From positions 25,677,406 through 25,741,405 of the forward strand of contig NC_081409.1 in the NCBI RefSeq assembly GCF_030272615.1: 64,000 bases of DNA, in the 5' to 3' direction. The notes below the pieces were generated by a model. The model did no database searches, was not told the origin of the DNA, and was given only the letters and a program-made list of their open reading frames with translations. Below are positions 48,270-60,983 of the stretch, piece after piece. The stretch's first letter is position 1. Each line of letters opens with the position of its first letter. Source of the DNA: Cryptomeria japonica. Its lineage: Eukaryota > Streptophyta > Pinopsida > Cupressales > Cupressaceae. A program made the translations under genes and the position numbers.

Positions 48270-49652
48270 GTTTATTTATTGATTTATGATTTATTATTTA
48301 TTAAATATTGTTTGGTTATTTGATTATTGTTTATTTAATTTAATTTATTTGATTTATTGTTATTTATTTAATTGATATTGATTTGCTTTTATTTATTGAA
48401 TTTTATTGAATTGGTATTTAATGGGAATTGTATTTATTTTAGTTTTATTTGTTGGCTTTTATAATAATATTTATTTATAATTATTTAATATGGGTAAGTA
48501 TTGAATTATTATTTATCGGTTGGATAAATGATATTATCCTTGTTTATTGTGTTTCTTAGGATTATGATTTTTATATTTTATTTAATTTGATATATTATAC
48601 CTATCCACCTATTTTATTGGTTAAATGTAATGGTAGGTAAATAATATATGTATTTTAATATTTGTCTTGAATTTTGTATAGGGTAGGTATAATGTATGGT
48701 TTATGAAATATTTTCATTGGTCGACTTGTATTATAGTTTTGAGTTTAATTTTTGTATTAATTCGGCTTCCTGTGCATTCACGAGGGTTGGAAAATTTTGA
48801 AACCTTTTGAAGATTTTGATTTGGAGAGTTTTGCTTTGGATTTGGATTTATTTATTGGAGGATTGTTGTTGGATTTTGGATTGCACCTTCAAATTTCTTC
48901 TTATTTCTTCATTTTCTAGGTTGGCTTCCTTTTCCAGCACTCAGCATTTGATTTGGAAAATATTGTATGCTGTTTTTTGAAAAGATTGCTTGGGGAATTT
49001 GGAATTGTAGTTGCTGAAACTTATTGCTATTTGATAAGGGATTGTTTGGGGGAAAATTGCTTTCCAAAGGTTTTGATTCTCTTAAAATGGATTATCTGAA
49101 GCTTATCACTAAATTATTTGTGTATAAATGTGATTTTTAGCTATTGTATTTGATTGATTATGGTTTGAAATCGGATTGGTTTATCCCTTGGTTGATTGCT
49201 TGAGTCTCCCTTCATCCTGAGCTTATTTTGATGTTTTAACCTTTGTATGGTTGCTAAGAGTTCTCTGTGACTCTCTAAGATTGTACAATTGAGTGTGTAG
49301 ACACTTCCAAGCATATGAAATGGTTACAATTGAACATTGAAAGACTTTCTTAGGTCTCCTAAAGTGGATTGCAACTTTGCTTTCTTTCTCCCTTGTTATT
49401 TTAGTCTTCTATGTCTCAGATTTGTCATTGTGGGAGATGATTTTCCTCATGCAACTTTCAGCAGTGATTATGTTTATGATGTTTTTGATTTTACTTGATG
49501 GTAATTAGATCTTCTAGACCCTATGGTTGCAGTATGTGGGTCATTTTTGACCCCTTAGTCTACTTATGCCAGTTGATAAGCCATGCATCCCTGTTTGGTG
49601 TGTTTTTCTACACTTTCTCCAAAAACGCTACAAGATCAACCATGGGAAATGA

Positions 49653-49704
49653 GGTACATATCATGGGTTCTATTATTCACCCTAGGGGTTCCATGATATG
49701 TACC
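49653..49704. repeat. Perfect 14-bp inverted repeat
   Basis: GGTACATATCATGG at 49653-49666 and CCATGATATGTACC at 49691-49704 are exact reverse complements separated by 24 bp. Confidence 0.85.
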
Positions 49705-49800
49705 GAGGGCACTGAGAGACATGCCAAGGGTGTAGAAGCCCTAAAACTACATTTTCAAGCCTTTTTCCCCAAAACGCTTTTTGGGAGACTAGAAATGCTA

Positions 49801-49884
49801 CCATATGGACCGAAAATGCCACCATACATACCAAAAATGCCATACTACATACCAAGGGCACCGCTATACATACCAGGGGCGATG
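49801..49884 (+). repeat. Four 21-bp tandem units
   Basis: Units built on CCATACATACCAAAAATGCCA follow each other without gaps and encode PYIPKMP-type heptapeptides in one frame. They share TACATACC with the nearby inverted repeat. Confidence 0.8.
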
Positions 49885-51779
49885 AAGTGCTTTTCGGGAG
49901 CTCCAAACTGCTCTGGAGGCCCTAAAAAGTCAGTTTTTGGTCATGCGAGAGTCTTGTCAGCGTTTGTTTATTCTCCAGAGGCATGTGTGATTTGTGTTGA
50001 GCTTATTTGAATTGTATTTGATTTATTTTTATCTTTCATGAGGTCCTTTTTTCTCTAGTGAGAGGATTTGAGCCCCACCTTTGAGATGTTTCTTTTGCAT
50101 TATGTTGCTCCGACAAGAGGGAGAATTCCTTATTGTTGAGGGATGATCTTATGAATCCAGTGGGATGTGTTATGCCTCTTTGTTGAGGATCTGGATTCAC
50201 CTTTGAGTTATGTTCATGATTGTCTCTTTGATTGTTATGCATTGGTGAAGGCTATTGTCATGTATGAGGCCTTGGGTATCCTACTATGTGCAATATGTTC
50301 TTTATGGTACCATGGGTACTTTTATATCTCTTGTGAGCCTTCATTATTATGGTTATGATGCTATTTTTATGTGTGTTCCACCTTAAGGTCTAGGTGCATG
50401 TAATGGGGAGTGGACTTCCAAATGAGTGACTGGGGTCTCGAGGATTAGATACCTAGGTCATCCGGGGGTCTAGACTACCATAATACCTCATGGGAGTTTT
50501 TCTTTGTAATCAAGTGATAACATAATTAAATCTATGATGGTTGAGTAGTGATAGGTTCTCACATTAAAAAGAATAAAATTGGTTTTGTGGCTTCAAATCA
50601 CATCCCTGGTATGGTCATATGGATTTGGGAATGGTTGGGAAGACCTTGGTGACCCAGGTAAGCTGAACTCCCTAGATATCCTCATAGTTTGAGATGGATC
50701 TGCATGAGTATCACGGATGTCGAGAATAGGTTCCCATGATGACTTCATGTGATGACACTCCTATCCCTACATGTAGGTCCTATCTCCTTATGCTTTTCTT
50801 GTTATTGCGCCTCTAGAGGTCTCTATTCTTTATGTTGTGGTCATGTGATTCGTTGTTGTATTCATGTTGGTGTTATGTGATGTCATGTCGATTCCTTTAG
50901 TTGTTAGGTGTTAGCCTACATCTAGAGTGTGAGTTGGAACCTCATGTCATCTCCTATCACGGGGGGTGGTTCCTATTTGGTTCCACATGGTTGGGTGGTT
51001 TGATGCCTTCTACCATTAGGATATTCCTCTTCGTGGATGCTAGCGTGCATGGATTGGATTTTGAATTCTTCATGTGATTATTCTTCAGAGCTGATTTCTA
51101 TGTACATGGAAAAGAAGACATTGTATCATGATGATTTGTGAATGTAAGAGAAATTATGTATCTTTGTATCAAGCAACTTTATGTAATTGAAAAGCAAATT
51201 GTAATAGGTTTTGATATGGTGAGTAGGAGAAATGTTCCTTAATTATTCCTTGATGTAATGGATATTCTTTATGTAAGAGAAGTTGTGAATTCTATGTGAG
51301 AAAGAAATGAGATATCCTATATGTATTTGTGTTGCATTTATATTGACAAGATGAAATTATGCAATGCTAATCTATGGAATGAATGATAAAAAGGTTAGAA
51401 TAGTTGCTTTGATCTTATTGAGTAATTAGGTGTTAACTAGATGAAATGGTTTAATGGATTTAAGATCTTTTATTGGTGAATGTTATGTTATGCTAGTTAA
51501 ATGGATAAGTGTTATGTTAGATGATGTCAAGTAGTGACGTTAAGATACCCTAGGGAATGGATGTGTTTGCAAGAGTATAATTGAGTTAGGTTGATGTGTT
51601 TAAATGTTTTAATTCCGCTTGCGTAATGTAGTTTCATGATTATGTACATTGTGGTATATGATATCTTGTGAAAAGTTGATGTTGCATTATTGTATGATAG
51701 TGCTAACTTAGACTAATGAATCTTAAAAAACAAATATTTCCTTTTTGTTAGTAGATCATAGGTTATTTCTCTAGGGTAT

Positions 51780-53260
51780 TTTGGCAGGCATTACAGTTCT
51801 ATTTGAAAACTTTACCAATTGGAATCTATGAAATTGTCATACTGACTATACCATACCAAAGAATGGTCCTTAGACTCGGGATGAGGTTAAGAATTATGAG
51901 ACCAATGTGAAGTATAGAGCTACAATTATTAGTTATATAAGTGACAGAGTATCTGCTAAGGTTACAAGATTTTCCAAATATGTTTGGGAAAAACTAAGTT
52001 ATGCATATGAAGGAGATCCAAAGACAAATCAAGCCAAGCTAATGAACCTGAAGCACAAGTTTGAGAGCATGGGAATGTTTGATGATGATAATATTGAAGA
52101 CTATACACACATAGTGAATGAAATAGTAAATGCTATTAAGGGTGCCAATGGAAAAATGGAAGAAAGTGATGTCATGAGAAAGGTGTTGCTGACTCTACCA
52201 AAACCCCGGAAACCCAAGAAATGTGCAAGAAAAGTCATGATTTAGATGAGTACACAATGGACCAGCTCCTTGGTTTACTATTTGCCTATGAGATTGTTGA
52301 AATAAATGATATCAAAAGGGAAAGGAAAGAGGCTACATTCAATGTGTTAAGGAATCCTGAAGATAAGGATGAGATTGAAGAAAAATTTCCAAGGAGACTA
52401 AAGAGAGGTATTGGAAGGTAAAAAGGTAATTTTCCCTTGAAATTATTTAATTGTGGTAAAATTGGTCATTATGATGCTAGGTGTATGTATAAGGAAGATT
52501 ACAAAAAATATGATGAAGATGAAAGGAAGGATAGACATATAAGAAATGACAGGAAAAAGAGATTTTACTCAATGGAGGCTCACTCATTTGAGGATGAAGA
52601 TGGTGATGATTCAAATAAAGAATCCTTATTTTTTTCTATAGAAGAGAAAGATAAGGGAAGGATTGGAAGACCGAAAGATATGAAGAAATGTGAAAAACTA
52701 GCAAATGAGAAGACTACCTTGCATGCTAAAGTTGAACCACAGGATTGGATCATTGACTTTGGATGCTCAAACCATATGATAGGTGATAAAGGGAAGTTCA
52801 TTAACCTTGAGAAGTATGATGATGGATCAGATAAATTTGTAAGAGAAGAGGCAACACCTATTTGCCAAAAAGGAAGCATTACAATTGATGATAAACATAA
52901 AATTGATAATGTTTGTTATATAAAAGGTTTGCAACATGACTTGTTGAGTGTGAGTTAGATATGCAATAGAGGTTATGAACTTACATTTAAAGGGTCCGGA
53001 TGTGTGATTAGAAAAGGAAATTTAGGAAGATTGGTTGCAGAAGGTGTTAGAACAAATGGAAATGTCTACTATGTGAAAGATAAGAGTGGAAGTAGTCGTA
53101 TGATGGCACAAAGTAGTGATTGTTAGTTGTGGCACAAAAGAATGGGACATATCAATTTTGATAATATGGTAAAAATCATTACTACTAATGCTACGAGTGA
53201 TCTATCGAGGATCATCAAGCCTATTGATACTATGTGCAGGGAATGTCAATTGGGAAAATA
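51780..53260 (+). pseudogene. Copia gag, protease and integrase start, decayed
   Basis: Gag (UBN2 type) has FSKYVWEKLSYAYEGDPKTN and LMNLKHKFESMGMFDDDNIED. The zinc knuckle at about 52440-52490 reads LFNCGKIGHYDARC, its first Cys replaced by Leu. The protease reads WIIDFGCSNHMIGDKG where DSG is expected. LQHDLLSVS and LWHKRMGHINFDNM (pre-integrase) and CRECQLGK follow. Stops near 52243, 52419, 52956, 53124 and 53259 break the frame. Confidence 0.8.
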
Positions 53261-55690
53261 GACGAAGACAAGGTTTAAGAAAGGAATACTCTACTTCAAA
53301 ACCCCTGGAATTGATTCACCCATATCTTTGCAGACCTACTAGGACAAGAGGACCCAATGGAGAGAGGTAATTTATGTTGCTTATTGGTGATTACTCTATG
53401 ATGACATGGGTTACATTCTTAAAAGAAAAATATAAGGCTTTATAAAGATTTATAGTGTTTAAATCAATGGTTGAGAACTAAGTAGATGCTAAAATCAAGT
53501 GTTTGAGATATGATAGAGGAGGTGAATTTATTTCAAATGAATTTGTCAAATTTTGTGAAAAACATGGAATGAGATGGCATTTTTGTGCTCTAAAGAATAC
53601 TCAATAAAATGAAGCTATAGAAAGAAAGAATAAAACTGTAATTGAGATGGCTAAAACTATGTTGAAGGATGCTAACCTAACTAATATGCATTGGAAAGAA
53701 GACGTGCATAGTATTATTTACATTCTTAACAGGATACAAGTGGGAGTGAATAATATCAAGACACCTTACGAGCCTTGGAATGAGAGAAACCCTACTGTGA
53801 AGCATTTCAAAACATTTGGAAGTAAGTTTTATATCAAGAGAGATGAAGAAAATCTAAGAAAGTTTGATGCCAAAGCAGATGAAGGCATATTTTTGGGGTA
53901 TGCTACAAATAGAAAGACTTACTAGTGTTAGAAAAAGAAGATGAATAAGATGGTGGAAATTACAAATGTAAAAGTGTGTGAAGAATGGAGTCAGATTGCT
54001 CCTGAACTTGAACCTAAGACTAAAATATAGTTTATCCTAGTTATTACAAAAGAAAGGGTTAATTCAAAAGATGGAGATGGAAAAGAGACAAGTACAAGAG
54101 AAGAAGACGAATCCAAGAAAGTTCCCAAGACTCTAGATAAGTATGTGTGAAATAACCACTTAGAAGATCAGATCATTGGAGACAAAATAAAGGTGTTCAA
54201 ACAAGAAGAAAAGTTGTAGAAACTAGCAAGCAAAAAAGATTTTGTTTCTTATCTCAAGTGATACCGAAGTATTATGAGGAAGCAAGCAAGTATGAAAGTT
54301 TGATGAAGGAAATGGAAGAAGAGCCAAGAATCAAATAGATAAGAATCAAACATGGGAAGTAGTACCTAGACTAGTGGACAAGAATGTGATAGGAATTGAG
54401 TGGGTGTTTAAGAAGAAGCTAAATGAAGATGGACAAGTCACAAGGAATAAGACAAGACTGGTATGTAAAGTTTATTCACAAGTAGAAGGTATAGGTTTCA
54501 AGGAGACATTTTCTCTAGTAGCTAGGATGGAGGCTATAAGGATGTTTCTTTACATATTATGCTTTTAATAACTTTAAGGTATATTAGATGGATGCTAAGT
54601 TAGCCTTTCTGAATGGAGATCTTAAAGAAGAAGTTTATATTTGATAACTAGATTGGTTTAAGTTATTAGAAGATTTGAATATGGTGTGCAAATTGAAAAA
54701 GGCATTTTATGGACTCAAACAAGTACCCAAGGTTTGGTATGATAGATTGGATAGTTGCTTGGTACAACAGAACTTCAGAAAAGGCACTGTGGACATCAAT
54801 ATTTATTTCAAAATTGAAGATGATAAGTTGCTGATTGTTTTTGTATATGTTGATGATATTTTATTTGGAGGAGATGATGATTTATGTAAAAAGTTTGCAG
54901 AAGAAATGCATAAAGAATTTGAAATATTCGTGATTGGCGAGTTGTCATTTATTGGTCTGCAAGTCACATAGTCAGAAGATGGAATATTCATTTCTCAAGC
55001 CAAGTATGTCCTAGAGATGTTAAAGAAGTTTGGGATGAAAAATAGTAAACCATTTGCAACTCCCTTGGCTACTAAATGTAAGTTAAGCAAGGATGACAAA
55101 TCTTTAGATGTTGATAAGAAGTAAAGATCTATGATTGGAGGACCATTGTATTTGATTTCCTCTTGATTGAATATTATGTAGGTTGTCTGTTTGGTTGCAA
55201 GATTTTAGGCTAACTTGAAGCAAACTCATGACCAAGTACAGTAAATAGAATTTTTAGATATTTCAAAGACAGTCTAAACTTTAGTCTATGGTATAAGAAG
55301 AATGATGGTTTCATGTTAAGGCATATACTGATGCTAATTGGGTCGAATGTGTTGATGACAAGAAAAGTACAAGCGGAGGTGCATTTTTCTTGGGGGACAA
55401 ATTGATCTCATGGTTAAGTAAGAAGTAAGATTCAATGTCATTATCTACTATAGAAGAAAAATACATTGCAACAACATCTTGTTGTACTTAGATCATGAAT
55501 ATGACGAGGCAACACCTATTATGTGTGATAATAAAAGTATTGTAAACATCTAAAAGAATCTTGTAATTCACTCAAGAAATAAACACATTTTAATTTGGTA
55601 TCGTTTTTTGAGAGAGAGGGTTGCAAAAAAAGAAGTCAGATTGGACTATGTACCTACAAAGGAACATATTGCAGATATATTTACTAAAGC
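53261..55690 (+). pseudogene. Copia integrase, reverse transcriptase and RNase H, decayed
   Basis: Integrase: GEFISNEFVKFCEKHGMRWH and IERKNKTVIEMAKTMLKDAN, then HFKTFGSKFYIKRDEENLRK and GIFLGYATNRKTY. RT: VIGIEWVFKKKLNEDGQV, MDAKLAFLNGDLKEEV, LKKAFYGLKQVPKVWYDRLD, and catalytic VYVDDILFGG (about 54845-54870). RNase H: AYTDANWVECVDDKKST. The frame ends at about 55690 with DIFTKAL, where E3 begins. Many stops. Confidence 0.8.
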
Positions 55691-56107
55691 CTTGTGTGGG
55701 GGAAAAAGCGAGACTAGGTTATCATGCCCTAATCCTACCTCTTGTCACACACTACGGAATACGAAAGAGCCTAGAGGTATCGCACAATTGGCTACTTCTT
55801 TTTGTGAAAGAGAGAGCCACGGGATACCTATTAGGGTTTCTATTCCTTTGTTGTAATTGAAAGGTAAGATTATGCAAGTTCAATTCCTAACCCTAAAATG
55901 CAAGTATGAGCTAACAACAAGATTACAGAATTGAACTTAAACAATGGAAAGCTGTAAATACAAGGATGAAATAAGAATGCAGATGTGTACCCGAAGTCAA
56001 AATCGGACTGAAAATGTGCGGGATGGGGGCGCGGGCGCCACTGTCCTGAAAACTGCACCGGAAACTGTCGTTCTGCACTCTGAAACACTGTCGGGAAGCT
56101 GTCTGTC

Positions 56108-56203
56108 CGGAGGACCAGGGTGCCCAGCGCCTCTGTCCCAGGGACCAGGGTGCCCAGCGCCCCTATCCTGGCAGGACCAGGGCGCCCAGCGCCCCTGTCC
56201 CAG
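56108..56203. repeat. GC-rich repeat cluster in the E3 LTR (R-U5)
   Basis: Three units of about 32 bp on GGACCAGGG(T/C)GCCCAGCGCC(C/T)CTGTCCC. They lie downstream of the minus-strand TATA box, so would be in the RNA leader. GGACCAGGGCGCCC (56174-56187) is the exact reverse complement of 58119-58132 in the PMD intron. Confidence 0.8.
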
Positions 56204-56325
56204 TCTTCTGCTCTGCAATTTGATACAGAGTGCTATCTCGACCTGTTCTCTCCGGATCTGTATCCTGCGACGTCGTCTGAGTCCCGAAACCTGCACTTAT
56301 ATCTGAAAAAGGGGGTATGGGCAGC

Positions 56326-56331
56326 TATATA
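56326..56331 (-). promoter_or_regulatory. TATA box of the E3 LTR
   Basis: TATATAGC on the minus strand, about 1 kb inside the LTR. It is the best TATA candidate there. Confidence 0.45.
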
Positions 56332-57343
56332 GGGTTTTGCCTTAGTCAAACCCCCGCTTTGGTGATTTCCACCTCCACGAATAGCCAAGTTGTTTTGTAA
56401 AATATATTGTGTGTGCAGACCTAGTGTGTGTGCAAGGTCCTAAAATGCAAGAAAGCAAACTAGAGCAACCTAGAAAGTAAACCCTAATTGCTTGTAAATG
56501 ATAATGTAAATGCTCTAAATCAAGATGCAAAGTGATCTAAAGCATGAATGAAGGATATATTGAAGCTTTATGCAAAGACATGAAAACAACATGAAATCAT
56601 ACCCAACCCTCAAGGGAGAGGTACAAGCCAATCTTCAGTCGGTAATCTCCTATTGTTCTTCAATGTCTTCCAAGCCCTAAATGGATGAATGGAATTGATA
56701 AATGCTTGATAGAGGGATGTTGTAAGATGTTGAAGTCTTCAAAGATCTGCTCTTTCGCTGCATATGAGGTCCCTGGAAACAAAAATCTGATCCTTTCAAA
56801 TGAAGAAAGAGAGCTCTTATGTATGAAACCCTAGGTCGCAATTTCGTCTTTTGGCCGACCTAGAGATTGAATATCCCGCCAATTTCTTGGGGTTAAGCTT
56901 TATTTTATGATTGGATCGCGCTCCTAAAATTTCGGGAAAAATGTCCGGGACCGTGTGCACTCCGGGCGCCACGGTCCCAACAACTTTTCACCAAATTTTC
57001 AGGGCCGTCAGATATGATGATTTTAGAGAGAATCCCGAAGTTACAGGTGATTTCGAGATGTTTTGACCCCCGAAATCAAGCCCCCAAGCTCAGAATAGGG
57101 CCTAATTAGGGTTTTTGATTAAGTGATGTATTGGAGGAATAAAATGAAAGGGGCACACTTTAATGAAAGGGCCCGACTTTGTGATGTGGAAGATGATGAA
57201 ATAGAACCTTTAGACCTAATTAATTTGATTAATTAAGTGCTAAAGGGGAAATGCAATGCAAAATGCAACTGCGCCAAGGCGGGTGCTAAACTAGGTGTTA
57301 AATTGTACTGCTTTAGCAAGTGCGTACAATTTATGACGTTACA

Positions 57344-57359
57344 TTTAACCCCCACTTTA
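57344..57359 (-). other. E3 polypurine tract
   Basis: Minus strand TAAAGTGGGGGTTAAA directly before TGTAACGTC. Confidence 0.7.
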
Positions 57360-57840
57360 GCGGTCATATGAGTACTACGTGCATATGCAAGCTAAAGTAC
57401 AGAAAAGTAAACATTATTTGAAAAAAGGATATATCCATAAGTTGTCGGACGAAGCCCCCAGCGGTATCTGCAGTACACAGTTAGGAACCGCACCCTACAA
57501 AACACACGTTAGATCACAAAAATCACCTAATGCTTACTAAGGAAAGTGATGAAATTTGTGAGTAGCTGTATGCCCCCCCCTGTTTCAACTTGCTTATTAG
57601 GGAGGTGAAACAGGCTAGCATGTTTACTTACGACAAATTGTGTAAGAGAGTATTGATGAGGGATGTTCACTGAAAAGGCTTCATCAGAGCACTTTTTGGA
57701 ACATCCCAAGAGTAGGGGAATGAAAATATGATTCCTACGCAACAAACAGTTCGAAAATCGCATCTCCCAAACTCAAGTTATGATGAAATGAGTGAAAGAG
57801 GAAAATTAGGGTTTTGAAAGTAAAGGTAAAGGAATGAACG

Positions 57841-57846
57841 TATATA
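57841..57846 (+). promoter_or_regulatory. TATA box of the E3 antisense PMD gene
   Basis: TATATA, 86 bp before ATG 57927; same relative place as in E1 and E2. Confidence 0.4.
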
Positions 57847-57926
57847 CCTTGAAAGAGACATTTGCATTTGTCACTTTGTTGATTCTGAGTACTGTTCATT
57901 GCAGCGGAGCCCACATAGCCATCATC

Positions 57927-60264
57927 ATGCCTTCACGATGACTGAAGCGTCCCACGAGGGTTGAGATCCTGCGCCAGGCCATGATTGACGACGAGCCACT
58001 GGACGAGGTGAGTTGACTAAACTTTGACTTTTGATTTTCTGCATTTTGACTTTTCTGTGATCGTTTGCAGGCCCTGAAGGCTGACCCAGGCCCCACCCAG
58101 GGCGCCATGGTCCCTGTGGGGCGCCCTGGTCCCCCTAGGGCGCCATGGTCCCTGACAAGGCGCCATGGTCCCCTCAGGGCGCCATGGTCCCTGACAGGGC
58201 TTGGCATACGATGTTCGACAGCTTGCATGAGTGATTTTGATGATCGAGTACTGATTACGGTTATGTTTTTGTGTTGCAGGGCCTTCCGTACATGAGAGAG
58301 CATATAGCGGGACATATTCTTCGCAGTTTGCGAGATCAGATTCCGCGGCTTACTCAGGAAGAGAGAGACACATTGTCGATAGTAGGATTATGGTATGTGA
58401 TCCTCATGCCAGCCATTCGGTTCCATCCTGCAATGCTGATGGCATTGATGGAGCGATGGGATCCTGACACATGCACATTTCATCTTCCAGTAGGGGAGCT
58501 GACGGTTACACTCGAGGATGTGTACCGTATACTTCGTCTTCCTATCAGAGGAGCGACTGTTACATATGTGACCGATCGGTCAGCGGAGGATCATCAGAGG
58601 GAGCAGGTATATTGCATAGGGAGAGTCATGCCGAGCGAGACGAGAGGTCGCATCACGGTCAGCTGGCTCTTACATCCTATAGGGGAGGTACCCCTTCTGA
58701 GACGCCTTATGATCGCCATCATAGCACTAGCCATCTGCCCTAATGGGCGAGGCACGCACATGCATGGGGGTCTCACATGGTGCATCAGAGCGATGGAGAG
58801 ACACAGGAGAGTGTATGCTTGGGGTCGGAGTATGCTTGCACATCTCTATCACGACCTTAAGGAGTATGTTTTCGGACAGGGTTGCAGCTTGATGACATGC
58901 ACACTTCTGCAGGTGTGGATTTTAGAGCACTTCACATGCACCAGGCCTGTTGGCTTTCTGCTGAGTACGGCTAGCGAGCGACCTAGGGTGTTTGCTTATC
59001 CACTTACCAGCGAGTGGAGGTTTGGAGATTTGTTGTATTGGAGAGTGATTTTTGATAGACTGACAGCCGAGGTGACAGTGTGGAGACCTTACCTGCGGAT
59101 GCACAGATGGGATGGGATGGAGAGACAGTTAGCATGCTTACAGAGGAACCGCCTACTGCAGGGACGATATTCACACATCTTAGTCCCTTTCTACTTTGAC
59201 CGAGTACGGAGGCAGTTCGGGCTAGAGCAGTGTGTTCCAGCCGATGTGCCCATCTATACTCGACACTCACGGGTCCTTCCTAGACCTAGAGCAGTAGCGA
59301 GACCGACGATAGATGACATTGAGACTACAGATATAGAGGGATCTGATCAGGATGTAGTCACTGATTATTCTGCAGAGCCTGGAGCACAGCGCAGGTATGT
59401 CTCATGGTTTATGAGATCATATCCAGGTCCTATCTTTCCACCAGATCACCCGACAGGCCATCCAGGCCCATGGAGACATGGAGACCGAGATGAGGACCAG
59501 GGATCCAGGTCAGAGGAGCCAGAGGAGGGAGAGGGTCATGAGGAGGTGGGAGATCCTGATCCACCTACAGGCGATCAGCCCAGCGCCGAGGAGGAGGAGG
59601 ACACAGATGGAGATGAGGACGAGGAGGAGAGAACTGATGATGAGGAGGAGTCAGATGAAGATGAGGATGAGGATGCTGATGAGGATAGAGATGATGAGGA
59701 GGAGTCAGATGCAGCTCCTCACCATTCAGGGGATGATACCATAGCTCTGGATCCTCCTCTTATTCCCCAACAGGGGGAACATGAGGCGATACGGAGACCT
59801 GTTCCTAGTACCACCCAACCTACACCCATCATGCATAGATTAGTCGAGCGAGGGGAGCCTAGTAGATCCCAATCACAGATGCTACCGTATCATGATCCCT
59901 ACTGGCGCGAGGGAGAGCCAGGTATAGTAGGTTTAAATTGATTATTAATGTTTTGATGATATAGAATGGTACTAATACAAAAATCTATTCTACTGCCACA
60001 GCTAATGTGCAGGAGTGGTGTTCCCTGATTCAGCAGGCAGTGACAGACATTTCCACGATAGCACAGATCCCTAGTTCCTCACAGATTGCCTATAGGCCTC
60101 AGGGGAACGCGGGTCGGCACGAGGACTTGTTTTCCCCATTCCGAGTTCAGGTAGACATATGGAGGGAGAGAGAGAGTCCTATCAGAGGACCTTTAGCAGG
60201 TGCGGCGAGATCTAGCAACAACTCAGGCCGAGGCTACCACCTATCGCGTGATCCTTATGGATAG
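57927..60264 (+). CDS. PMD protein gene, antisense in E3, three exons
   Basis: Proposed exons are 57927-58007, 58280-59921 and 60002-60264. Introns start GTGAGT and GTATAG and end TTGCAG and GCCACAG; phases match (0 and 1). Exon 1 ends AMIDDEPLDE; its fifth codon is TGA, so translation may start at the in-frame ATG at 57981. Exon 2 (547 codons) opens GLPYMREHIAGHILRSLRDQ and carries the PMD core (58418-58545): FHPAMLMALMERWDPDTC, FHLPVGELTVTLEDVYRI. Later parts have RAMERHRRVYAWGRSMLAHL, a PMD-type tail region RMHRWDGMERQLACLQ, a strongly acidic stretch (59500-59710) and a Ser/Pro region. Exon 3 likely once continued in another frame to 60400 as a coiled coil and Arg/Ser tail (see next feature). 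The role is unknown; a function in silencing escape or nuclear targeting would be inference. Confidence 0.7.
58071..58205 (+). repeat. GC-rich repeat cluster in the E3 PMD intron
   Basis: Five or six units of AGGGCGCCATGGTCCCTG type within intron 1. An alternative acceptor TTTGCAG at 58064-58070 precedes it, but reading it as exon gives no PMD-like sequence and breaks the phase. Confidence 0.8.
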
Positions 60265-60400
60265 GGATCGTAGGAGTTCCTCTCGGAGTCACTCACGGTC
60301 TGTATCTCGCTACACACCCATGGGTCCACCTTCACGGCTAGATCAGGAGGGAGCATCCAGTCGACACTCTCCAGCCACTAGTCCTAGGGATAGGAGGTGA
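60165..60400 (+). pseudogene. Out-of-frame carboxy tail of the E3 PMD gene
   Basis: In the next frame, RERVLSEDL, a TAG at 60194-60196, then QVRRDLATTQAEATTYRVIL and a basic Arg/Ser end (DRDRRSSSRSHSRSVSRY) run to the TGA at 60398-60400. The coiled coil and tail match the layout of the E1 copy (6535-7017), so one frameshift near 60165 probably separates it from exon 3. Confidence 0.5.
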
Positions 60401-60983
60401 TTTTATGATGTAGGAGAGGTCACATTTTGGATGTATAGTGACCTATATTTGTATACGATCCACATATATATATGTATATACACATGCTTCTCTTTTGTCT
60501 CAAATGTGTTATCTTTAATGCTTAAAACAATGTATGTTTTTCTTTGATTAAATCTAATACATTTGGTAAATGTACATGTATGTTCAGAATTTAATTTCCA
60601 TATGATTGATTTCTCAATGCACTATGATTAAATTGATACATGTGTGACTTAATTAAATATTTAATCAAGTACTACATTGATGATAGGGAAGAAATATGCA
60701 TTAAGTCTAAGAATCATATAACTAACGTGATTTAATTTTGAACTTAAACACAACATGATACGATTCTACTTAACACATAGAGACACTGTATAATATGCTA
60801 GCATAATGGAAATGTAAATCTTATACAATTTACATAAATGAATTCAAGACAAACCATGAAGTAAGGAAACACGCTTGTCAAGAACGAAGCAATATATTTA
60901 ATTCTATTTTGCTCTAATTAGGAGATACTAACATATTACCCAATGTTGAAGAACTGAAAAGAAGATAAATAAGGAATGAAGAA
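60401..60983. other. Convergent spacer between PMD gene and pol of E3
   Basis: AT-rich, 583 bp, with a TATATATATGTATATA run near 60465. No coding region. It must hold the 3' end signals of the PMD gene. Confidence 0.5.

Larger units (their letters stand above)
48270..51779. other. AT-rich interval, no recognised gene
   Basis: 48270-48760 is made of TTTATTTA and TTTAATTT runs. The rest has no retroelement motif I recognise and may be a long LTR or unique DNA. A 171-codon plus-strand frame (49495-50010) contains a 7-residue repeat but is not otherwise protein-like. Confidence 0.4.
55695..57343 (-). repeat. E3 3' LTR, about 1.65 kb
   Basis: The right end ATGACGTTACA abuts the polypurine tract, so the element-sense LTR starts TGTAACGTCA. 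The left end is placed at TGTGGGGGAAAA, where copia coding stops; that end is inferred, as no second LTR is in the window. Confidence 0.6.

Noticed and set aside
49495..50010. 171-codon ORF as a host gene
   Set aside because: No domain, biased by 21-bp tandem repeats and an inverted repeat, with no splice or promoter support seen.
58065..58295. ORF spanning the GC-rich repeat as a coding exon of the PMD gene
   Set aside because: It is a translation of the short repeat. Reading exon 1 directly into 58280 keeps phase 0 and gives a layout like E2.
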